The notes under the pieces were generated by a model. The model did not search any database and was not told the DNA's origin. It saw only the letters and a program-made list of their open reading frames with translations. Positions 1 to 6,000 of a stretch of 8,019 nt of DNA are shown here, piece after piece. A program made the position numbers and the translations under genes. Each line of letters starts with the position of its first letter. The stretch's first letter is position 1. This DNA comes from Thermoanaerobaculales bacterium. GTDB taxonomy: Bacteria > Acidobacteriota > Thermoanaerobaculia > Thermoanaerobaculales > Sulfomarinibacteraceae. The stretch lies in the NCBI GenBank assembly GCA_029932545.1, contig JAOZPW010000182.1:1-8019 (forward strand). Reading direction: 5' to 3'.

Positions 1-73
1 CTCCCCCTCTCGCCCTCTCCCTCTCTCCCCCTCTCCCCCTCTCCCCCTCTCCCCCTCTCCCCCTCTCCCTCCC
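1..73. repeat. C-rich 8-bp tandem array (CCCCCTCT)n
   Basis: Nearly pure pyrimidine tract. Five perfect CCCCCTCT units run back to back at 27-66. Another perfect unit is at 3-10, degenerate units lie between, and a short C/T tail reaches 73. The array touches the window edge, so its full length is unknown. The complementary strand reads as runs of five G separated by AGA, a textbook G-quadruplex pattern with 3-nt loops; the plus strand could form an i-motif, and the homopurine/homopyrimidine tract could form a triplex. It ends 25 bases before the ribosome-binding site of the following lipoprotein gene, so it occupies that gene's promoter or leader region. An 8-bp unit can vary in number by slippage. 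Confidence 0.95.
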
Positions 74-97
74 GATGGGTGTCGTACACTACCCCCC

Positions 98-103
98 GGA
101 GGA
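98..103 (+). promoter_or_regulatory. Ribosome-binding site fixing the lipoprotein start
   Basis: GGAGGA lies 7 bases before the ATG at 111. The in-frame ATG at 75 is preceded only by the C/T tract and would put charged residues in front of the signal peptide. The start at 111 is therefore preferred. Confidence 0.8.
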
Positions 104-110
104 AGACACC

Positions 111-560
111 ATGCACTTTCCGAACCTCTCTCGCCTCTTCGTGCTGACCCTGGTTGCCCTGCCCATGCTGGTCGCATGCGGCCCCAGGGAGACCCCGGAG
201 CAACACCTCGCCCGAATCCGCAGGGCCCACGACATCATCCCGACCGGCGCTACCACCGTGGAAGACGCCGAGGGTGTTCCACGTCTTATCGTCGACCTGC
301 GAATCACCAATAAGAGCGCCGAACCTCTGGCTCATCTGACGATCAGGGTGCGGGTCGAGAACATCGAGGGAGCAGAACTCCTCTCAACGCCGGTCACGCT
401 GGACCTTTCAAAGAGTCGACCGGGCGTCGGCGTGCAATTGGCCGCCCTGATCGACGACTTCCGCCTGGGCGAGGAGGATCAGGTGATGGTCGAAATCGAA
501 GATGGACTGACGCCGGAACAACTCCGCGCGTTGCCGGAATTTGCTGATTTACCTCAGTAA
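111..560 (+). CDS. Small putative lipoprotein, function unknown
   Basis: A 149-residue protein not recognised as a named family. Residues 1-22 form a lipoprotein signal peptide: a short basic/polar start, a hydrophobic stretch at about 9-21, and the lipobox L20-V-A-C23 followed by Gly. The mature protein should therefore be lipid-anchored in an envelope membrane. Residues 24-48 are polar and probably a linker. Residues about 48-130 alternate hydrophobic and polar positions, with a V-D-L-R-I-T-N-K-S segment typical of a small Ig-like beta-sandwich; FxLYD or CARDB-type domains are plausible relatives, by inference only. The tail (131-149) is acidic and helical-looking. The start at 111 is chosen for its Shine-Dalgarno site and the signal peptide. 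The stop codon lies inside a hairpin shared with the convergent gene that ends at 562. No operon partner is visible, since the upstream side is the C-rich array. Confidence 0.82.
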   Translation: MHFPNLSRLFVLTLVALPMLVACGPRETPEQHLARIRRAHDIIPTGATTVEDAEGVPRLIVDLRITNKSAEPLAHLTIRVRVENIEGAELLSTPVTLDLSKSRPGVGVQLAALIDDFRLGEEDQVMVEIEDGLTPEQLRALPEFADLPQ

Positions 561-565
561 ATCAG
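544..565. terminator. Perfect hairpin containing both convergent stop codons
   Basis: CTGATTTAC (544-552) is the exact reverse complement of GTAAATCAG (557-565), with a 4-base CTCA loop. The downstream arm holds the TAA of the plus-strand lipoprotein gene (558-560) and the TGA of the minus-strand gene (562-564 read in reverse). By position it is a candidate bidirectional transcription end. It lacks a T-run on either side and its stem is A/T-rich, so it is not a standard intrinsic terminator. It could instead act as an RNA 3'-end stabiliser or arise from the constraint of overlapping ends. Confidence 0.5.
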
Positions 566-822
566 TGGATATCGCAGCCCGGGCAGGTCACCATGCCGAA
601 GCGATGCATCAAGGTCTCGCGCATTTGAGGAAGAACGCGGCTCTCGAAGATATCCAGCGAGGCGGGGGAATGCTTGGCGACGGCCGTTCGGGTCGCCTCG
701 ATCAGGCGCAGGCCCTCGCACAGCTTGAGTTCAGGATCATTCGCCAGCGTCTGCATCGCGACATCCAGCATCACGTCAAAGCGGCTCCCGGATTTTTCGA
801 AACTGGACAACATCTGACCCAT
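562..822 (-). CDS. Small hypothetical protein with C-terminal CPGC
   Basis: An 86-residue protein with no signal peptide or membrane segment, so probably cytoplasmic. I do not recognise the family. Residues about 5-75 look all-helical and mildly amphipathic. They include a central stretch with L-C-E-G-L-R-L-I-E-A-T-R (residues 34-45) and a following R-V-L-P-Q-M-R (62-68). The tail carries T-C-P-G-C-D (79-84), a CxxC that could be half a zinc site or a redox pair; Cys35 is the only other cysteine. The start at 822 has AGGAGG 4 bases upstream on the minus strand; a second Met at residue 4 is an alternative. Its stop is 1 base from the stop of the convergent lipoprotein gene. Its start is 37 bases from the start of the divergent phosphatase gene. 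Good start signals and snug fit between neighbours support a real gene. Confidence 0.72.
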   Translation of the reverse strand: MGQMLSSFEKSGSRFDVMLDVAMQTLANDPELKLCEGLRLIEATRTAVAKHSPASLDIFESRVLPQMRETLMHRFGMVTCPGCDIH

Positions 823-859
823 GACCCCTCCTCACACCCTTCAACCCCAGGAGGCCCAC
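823..859. promoter_or_regulatory. 37-base divergent start region
   Basis: This gap holds both ribosome-binding sites: AGGAGG on the minus strand for the 86-residue gene and AGGAGG at 849-854 for the phosphatase gene. It is too short for two full promoters plus leaders. Each promoter probably lies within the 5' coding part of the opposite gene, so the two transcription units would overlap antisense at their starts. No convincing -10/-35 pair was identified. Confidence 0.45.
849..854 (+). promoter_or_regulatory. Ribosome-binding site fixing a GTG start
   Basis: AGGAGG lies 5 bases before the GTG at 860. The in-frame ATG at 821 has no such site. It would add 13 residues outside the family's normal length and would overlap the start of the divergent gene. 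Confidence 0.85.
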
Positions 860-1660
860 GTGTTATTTCACGAACCGCTGACCTTTCTTGACGAAATCGA
901 AGCAATCGCCCGGTTGGGCGCCGAAAAACTGATACCTCGATTTCGCTCCCTCGAGGCCGACCAGATCAGCGAAAAGGCCCGCAACGATCTGGTTTCCATC
1001 GCCGACCACGAGTCCGAAGCGGCCATTCTCGAGGCCATCTCCCACCGGTTCCCGGACCATGCCGTCCTCTCAGAAGAAGCCGGCTGGCATCAGCGGGATC
1101 CCTCCCGGCCGACATGGATCGTCGATCCCCTCGACGGAACGACCAACTTCATCCACGGTATCGCTCATTTCGCGGTTTCGATCGGGGTCGCTTATGAAGA
1201 CCGGATGCTCTTCGGCGTCGTCCTGGATCCCATCAAGAACGACATCTTTCGCGGCACCAAGGGTTACGGCGCGTGGTGGAACGGCCAGAGATGTACAGTC
1301 AGTTCCCGAACGGCCCTGCCCGGATGCCTCTTGGCAACCGGATTCCCTTTCAAGGCCCACGACGTACTCGATCGCTACCTCGCAATCTTCCGCGAGGTCT
1401 TCTTGCGGTGCAAAGCCATTCGCCGGCCCGGGTCGGCCGCCCTCGACCTGGCCTACACCGCCGCGGGCCTCTATGACGGTTTTTTCGAGTTCCGCCTGGC
1501 CCCGTGGGATCTCGCCGGAGGCACTCTTCTGGTTGAGGAAGCCGGCGGCACTGTGACTGCCATTGACGGCGGCCCCGACATCATGGCCGAGGGCAGTGTC
1601 GTTTGCGGCCCGGCGGGGGTTGTTGCCGAACTTCTCGAGATCGTCAACCGCATCTCGTGA
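860..1660 (+). CDS. Inositol monophosphatase family protein (SuhB-like)
   Basis: A Mg2+-dependent phosphatase of the inositol monophosphatase/FIG superfamily, 266 residues, the usual length for bacterial SuhB-type members (about 260-270). The metal-binding motifs are intact. S-E-E-A-G is at 71-75 (Glu72), and W-I-V-D-P-L-D-G-T-T-N-F is at 86-97 (Asp89 and Asp92 as ligands, with the catalytic water site around Thr94/Thr95). W-D-L-A-G-G is at 216-221 (Asp217), followed by E-E-A-G-G. An N-terminal N-D-L-V-S motif (42-46) matches the conserved 'DLVT' loop. No signal peptide is present, so it is cytoplasmic. The substrate cannot be told from sequence: inositol-1-phosphate, histidinol phosphate and fructose-1,6-bisphosphate phosphatases share these motifs, and SuhB also has an RNA-polymerase role in E. 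coli. The GTG start follows AGGAGG. It appears to be a single-gene unit, divergent from the small gene on its left. Confidence 0.95.
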   Translation: MLFHEPLTFLDEIEAIARLGAEKLIPRFRSLEADQISEKARNDLVSIADHESEAAILEAISHRFPDHAVLSEEAGWHQRDPSRPTWIVDPLDGTTNFIHGIAHFAVSIGVAYEDRMLFGVVLDPIKNDIFRGTKGYGAWWNGQRCTVSSRTALPGCLLATGFPFKAHDVLDRYLAIFREVFLRCKAIRRPGSAALDLAYTAAGLYDGFFEFRLAPWDLAGGTLLVEEAGGTVTAIDGGPDIMAEGSVVCGPAGVVAELLEIVNRIS

Positions 1661-1666
1661 GATCTC

Positions 1667-1689
1667 GTGGCCCGGGCGGCGGCGGGCAC
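1667..1689 (+). terminator. Weak GC-rich hairpin after the phosphatase gene
   Basis: GTG-G-CCCG (1667-1674) can pair with CGGGCAC (1683-1689), leaving one bulged G and a GGCGGCGG loop. It begins 6 bases after the phosphatase stop codon. No T-run follows, so this is a possible but unproven transcription end. Confidence 0.25.
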
Positions 1690-1716
1690 TGACGATACCG
1701 TTCAGTATGGAGATCA

Positions 1717-1777
1717 CGCAGGCTGGAAGCCTGCGCCACAATTGATCGGTCCATTGTGGTGCAGCCATCTTGGCTGC
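1717..1777. repeat. Cluster of three hairpins (REP/BIME-like or small MITE)
   Basis: Three adjacent inverted repeats. First, CGCAGGCT / AGCCTGCG with a GGA loop (1717-1735, 8-bp perfect stem). Second, CCACAAT / ATTGTGG with a 10-base loop (1736-1759, 7-bp stem). Third, GCAGCCA / TGGCTGC with a TCT loop (1761-1777, 7-bp stem). The outer hairpins share a GCAG-C-C/T layout, so the cluster looks like two facing REP units around a central palindrome. Such dense palindromic clusters are typical of intergenic REP/BIME elements mobilised by RAYT (TnpA_REP) transposases. Only one copy is in this window, so the repeat status is inferred from form. It may also protect or terminate the phosphatase transcript. 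Confidence 0.6.
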
Positions 1778-1854
1778 GTTGAGGCTCACTGAACAGTAAT
1801 GAGGCTATGACCTCACGGTAGAACGGCATCAACTCAAGGAAACTGCCCATCAGT

Positions 1855-1888
1855 CTTTTGAGACAAGGACTGGTCTATACTCAAAAAG
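1855..1888 (+). promoter_or_regulatory. Candidate sigma-operon promoter inside an inverted repeat
   Basis: TTTTGAG (1856-1862) and CTCAAAA (1880-1886) form a perfect 7-bp inverted repeat with a 17-base spacer. TATACT (1876-1881), a good -10-like box, overlaps the right arm. No convincing -35 hexamer is present at 17 bases. A start of transcription near 1888 would leave a leader of about 15 bases before the ATG at 1903. The repeat could be an operator for autoregulation or a hairpin. The rest of the 1661-1902 gap, beyond this and the hairpin cluster, holds nothing I can identify. Confidence 0.35.
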
Positions 1889-1902
1889 TAGAGACTATTC
1901 AA

Positions 1903-2409
1903 ATGAATGAAGAGGAATTCGGTCATTTGGTTCGGCAGTACTCCCGCCTGATTCGTTCGGCGGTGGCACGGGTTGCAGGACCCTCGGCCGCCGGAATCTG
2001 CGATGACGTCGAGCAGAGGGTCCTCCTTGCCCTGTGGCAGGCGATGCCGGGTGAGCAAATGCCGGATCATCCCTCCTCTTATATCTATAGAGCGGCAGTT
2101 CGTGAAACTGTTCGTGCCGTTCAAGGTCTGAAAGAGACATTCGAATTGGGGCCCGAGGCGGACAAGGCCGATCTCTCAGCCCCTCCGGATGCCCTTTTGC
2201 AGGCCAAGGAGTTGGGCCGTGCCATTCGGACGGCCCTGTCGGAGATCGGAACGGACCGCCGACGTGCGGTGACGGCCCATTTGGCAGGTTACGAAGTCAA
2301 GGAGATTATGGTGATGTTCGATTGGCCCTATCACAAGGCTCGAAACTTGATCGCCCGTGGCATGGCCGATCTCCGCAGAAAACTGGATGCGCGAGGCTAC
2401 AGTGACTGA
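1903..2409 (+). CDS. ECF-type RNA polymerase sigma factor
   Basis: A 168-residue sigma-70 family protein of the extracytoplasmic-function type (usual length 160-200). Region 2 spans about residues 6-75. It includes the core-binding/-10 helix C-D-D-V-E-Q-R-V-L-L-A-L-W (33-45), matching the family's 'DDxxQxxfxxxw' signature, and the following A-A-V-R-E-T-V-R helix. A variable linker (about 78-102) leads to region 4 (about 105-160), which reads -35 DNA through a helix-turn-helix at about 128-155. The usual 'LP...R..f.L....g....EIA..l' pattern is recognisable but diverged: E-I-G-T-D-R-R-R-A-V, then V-K-E-I-M-V-M-F. The ATG at 1903 is preferred over an upstream in-frame TTG at 1858, because that codon lies in the putative promoter and adds residues absent from the fold. 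The Shine-Dalgarno site is weak (GAGA at 1891-1894). The gene overlaps the anti-sigma gene by 8 bases, which implies translational coupling. Confidence 0.88.
   Translation: MNEEEFGHLVRQYSRLIRSAVARVAGPSAAGICDDVEQRVLLALWQAMPGEQMPDHPSSYIYRAAVRETVRAVQGLKETFELGPEADKADLSAPPDALLQAKELGRAIRTALSEIGTDRRRAVTAHLAGYEVKEIMVMFDWPYHKARNLIARGMADLRRKLDARGYSD
2393..2396 (+). promoter_or_regulatory. Ribosome-binding site for the anti-sigma GTG start
   Basis: GAGG inside the end of the sigma gene lies 5 bases before the GTG at 2402. The alternative in-frame ATGs at 2357 and 2387 have no comparable site. Confidence 0.55.
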
Positions 2410-3085
2410 AATCGAACGTATCAGAACGGCCTTCAGGGTGACCGACGCCGATGAGGCCGACGGACACCTGTCGGAACAACAATGGGAAAGCCTGGCGTGC
2501 GGAGAACTCGACCACCCAGATCACAGTGCGGCCCTGGACCACATCCTCGGCTGCCGTCAGTGCACCGAGACTCACCAGTCCCTCTTGGTGCTCCGAGAAC
2601 ATGCCCATGACTTCGATCCCGGCGCCCCTGTTCCAGAAATTACACGGAAGTCGTCAAGCCACAGATGGATTTTTACAGGGGTGCTGGCTGCGGCAGCAAC
2701 CCTCGTCGTCGTCATCCTTCAACCATTGGGGCCCGGCCTGACCAACCCTGGATCACCTCCCCCTTCTGACCCCGCACTCCGATCCTCGCAAAAGGCTCAG
2801 ACGGCCACGCCGCTGTCCCCAATTGGACCGGTCCCGGCCTCTGCCGTGGTCTTTTCATGGGAACCGTCACCCACCGCGCCGGTCTCCATCGTACAGCTGA
2901 TCGATGAGAGCGGCGAAGTGATGTGGACCGGTCATGAGACGGAAAAAACCTCCATCGAATGGCCTGGAAACCTGGCCAAACGATCGGGACACTATTACTG
3001 GAGAGTACTGTCCGTCGGGGGTGCGACAGGAGGAAAACAGGCATCCGACCTGGTGGCCTTCGAACTCACCGAGAGTCTCCCATGA
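2402..3085 (+). CDS. Membrane anti-sigma factor, zinc-motif with Ig/Fn3-like sensor domain
   Basis: A 227-residue protein with anti-sigma layout. The N-terminal cytoplasmic part (1-88) contains H47-I-L-G-C51-R-Q-C54, the HxxxCxxC signature of zinc-associated anti-sigma domains that hold an ECF sigma factor. Arg88 precedes one transmembrane helix at about 89-107. A Pro/Ser-rich linker follows (about 110-145). Then comes a periplasmic domain (about 146-223) with alternating beta strands and the aromatic pattern F-S-W-E and Y-Y-W-R-V-L-S-V, typical of Fn3/Ig-like folds. By family knowledge it sequesters the sigma factor encoded just upstream until an envelope signal releases it; what it senses is unknown. 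GTG at 2402 is chosen for its GAGG site; the ATGs at 2387 and 2357 are alternatives. Its last 20 bases overlap the end of the convergent CHAT gene. Confidence 0.82.
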   Translation: MTEIERIRTAFRVTDADEADGHLSEQQWESLACGELDHPDHSAALDHILGCRQCTETHQSLLVLREHAHDFDPGAPVPEITRKSSSHRWIFTGVLAAAATLVVVILQPLGPGLTNPGSPPPSDPALRSSQKAQTATPLSPIGPVPASAVVFSWEPSPTAPVSIVQLIDESGEVMWTGHETEKTSIEWPGNLAKRSGHYYWRVLSVGGATGGKQASDLVAFELTESLP

Positions 3086-6000
3086 CCTGAAATGCGGCCC
3101 AGTGAAATGGGTGAGCGGAGGCACCCCCGAGGGCCAGCTGGTCATCCTGTGCACCGCGGAGAGCTTCAGCCGGACCAATGCCCTGTTTGAGACGATCGTA
3201 AAATCCACTCATCAACGATACCGTCGACTGATCCGATACCGGCCACTGACTGACAACCACGGATCGTGCGCCCGCAAATTGGAACGCTCGTGCAAGACCG
3301 ACAATGCCCTCGCCCGGGACCTCACGACCTCCAGCCGTGCCACAGGCAGATAGCGTGACGACCTCGGCGTCGACGGTCATTTCGTTCATGATCTCGAAGG
3401 CCTTGAGAGTCCCGTCATCGCCTGGATCTTCCGCACCCTCCTTGCCCGGCGACAGGAACAACACCGACTCCAACGGGGCCTTCCTGTCGGCAAGAGCGTG
3501 AACCGCGAGATGCACGAAGGTCACTCCGGGAGTGACGGATCTGACTGCGGACTCGGTCGCATCGCGCCCTAGAAATACCGTTGCATCGTCTCCGAATATC
3601 CGCGCAATGTTCTCCACCTCCAACCGGGAACCCGGAAGCGGCCCCAGGCTGTTGGGTTTTTCAAAGCCGTCCCCAAGTGAAACGAGCGGATCCCCAAAGG
3701 CCACGAGCGTAGGTCGAGGCCTGGGAAGGGTCGTTCTCAGACCCTTGAGGCCCGCGACGACACCCGCTGAGGGATTGAATACCAGAGCCTTCCACTGCCC
3801 CAGGAAAAGGTCATTTTGGGGATCAATCAGGGCCGCAAAGGGGAGATTCAGCAGGGGACCATCGGGAAGGATGATCACCCGATCGGCCGACTCAATACTC
3901 TCCCGACCGGGTTCGACCAGGACCTGAAACAGACGCTCAGCCTGGATCTTGAGAGCCGGTTCCACCACCCCCCCCGACTTCCCTCTGCTGATCAACGCCC
4001 TGAAGATCTCAACCTTCAAAGAGAGTTGATCGGAACCCACGGGAAGGACCGACGTCTTGAGTGACGTCTGTCCGGCGTCATCCACCCTGACCGTCATCAG
4101 CAGTGAACGGTGCTCTCTGACGATGTAGGACACCATGACCGTGCCGGTATCGAGAACAGTTGAGAGATCGCTGAATCTGGTGGATGGCGCCCTGCTGAGC
4201 CTCTTGAACCGCGGGGAGACGACAGCGATCTCCTCGATTAGTACCGCGTGCCGTTCGAGGAGTGTGCCAAGGGTCTCATTGAGTTGCTCGAGCCGGTCGG
4301 CCTGTTCCCTCACGCTGACCCGGGCTCGCTGAGCCTCAACCCTCCTGATCCGGCCTTCAATCCGGGTTTTCTCGAACCACAGGTCCGGAGAAACTCCGGG
4401 GGCTACCCGATCCTGGTCCATCAGCATCGCGCAGAGCGCGCCCGTCCTCGCCCGTTCCATCAAATCGAAGGCCTCAACTTCTCGCCCCTGGTCCACCAAC
4501 AGCTCTGCCAGGGCTCTGTAAAGACTGAAAAACGGACCACCGAATTGCGCCCGCTCGTCATCGGAAAGACTCACCCTCGAACGGCAGTCCTCGACGATGC
4601 CGATGGCTCGCCGCAAGAATTTCTCAGCCTCGACCAGCCGGCCGGTGTCAAACCGGACCATTCCCAACAGAAAGAGACTCTCCGCAACCTCAGGGTGTCC
4701 AGGCGACACTCTCAAACGGATTTCCAGGGCCTCTCGGTGGAGATCGTCGGCATCCTCAAATCGTCCCTGGGCCCGAGCGACCTCCCCCAATTCAAACAGA
4801 GTATTGGCCACCCATCCGGACTGGGGCGCCACGTTCTGCTTGAGAGCCAGAGCCTCTTCCAGGGACAGTCTGGCTTCATCGTACAGGCCCAAGCGCCTCA
4901 AGGTCGTTCCGAGGTTGCTCAAGCTCGCGGCAAAATCCGTCCCGCCTGGGTCGAGCCGTGCTCGAATTTCCAGGGCCTGCTGGTGAAAGACCCGCGCGGA
5001 CCGAGAGTCTTCTTCTCTGAGGGCCACATTCCCGAGATTGGTCAGAATCCCCGCCTCTTCAACCCCTCCGGGACGGAAGGCCCGAAAGGCCTCGAGTGCC
5101 CGCCGGTAGGACACCCGGGCCTCCTCGAATTGCCCCGTATTCTTGGCCACAAGGCCGAGGTAATTTGCCGCATAACCCATCTGTAGAGGGGGCGACCCAA
5201 GGCGCTCGGCTTCGGCAAAATCCTCTCGAAACAGCCGGCGGGCCGTGTCGTAGTCACCCTTCTTGAAAGCGACCAATCCAAGGTTGCCAAGAAAATCGCA
5301 GATCATCGGACTGTCTGGCGCCAACTTTCTGGCCATGGCCAGGCCCTGACGATAACTGTCTTCTGCAACGTCCCACTCCGACTGAAAATAGGCGGCGACG
5401 CCGGTTACCTTGAGTGCTTCGGCAACTTCCATGCTCTCAGCGCCGGCGTCTCGATAGATCGCCAGCGCCGTCTGTACGTCCGGGCCGCACCTCCTGAGGT
5501 CAGTGCGGCTTTTTTGGAGAAGGAGGTGGGCGACCATCGGACCTTCAGTTTTCAGGTCTCGGTGCAGATCCAAGGCTCTCAGAAAGGCCTCGGCCGCCGG
5601 GGGAAGACGGCCTGCATCAAGGAGACGGTCTCCAGCGTACTCCCAGAACACCGCCCTCATGAGACCGTCCGGGAGAGCCTGTACCGCCCGTTTCAAACGG
5701 TCCTGACCCTCTTGCGGACGATCCCCTCGGAACAGGGCAACCGCCAACTGAAGATCGAACCACGCCGAGGCCTCGATCTTCCCCGCCTCAGGCAGCTGAC
5801 CGGAAATTGCGTCAAGATCCTCAATTACGGCCTCGGCCTCTCCCTCAGGAAGGCGATCCTCGGCCTGCTGGAGACTCGAAAGCACCCGTGGAGGAAGGAC
5901 AGGCCGCGTTTCGACCCGCCACACACCGGTCTGAACGACAGTCTGAATCTCGTGCCTGCCCCGCCGAAAGGTCAATTCCACCGGGCCAAACGGCGCTTCC

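Noticed and set aside
1..73. CRISPR or low-complexity sequencing artefact
   Set aside because: The units are 8 bp without spacers, so it is not CRISPR. An assembly error cannot be excluded at the window edge, but the regular unit structure is typical of a genuine tandem array.
821..859. ATG at 821 as start of the phosphatase
   Set aside because: It has no ribosome-binding site and would overlap the divergent gene's start. GTG at 860 has AGGAGG 5 bases upstream and gives the normal family length.
541..891. 116-codon plus-strand open frame across the small minus-strand gene
   Set aside because: It is antisense to 562-822, which has a good ribosome-binding site, and its own start lies inside the lipoprotein gene end. 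No protein features.
1070..1789. 239-codon minus-strand open frame across the phosphatase gene
   Set aside because: The plus frame has all inositol-monophosphatase motifs. This frame runs through them antisense and into the hairpin cluster.
4248..5186. 312-codon plus-strand open frame inside the CHAT gene
   Set aside because: It lies antisense to the TPR block, whose minus-strand frame has clear repeats and motifs. The plus-strand product is Pro/Gln/Arg-rich with no domain pattern. It is a GC-rich shadow frame.
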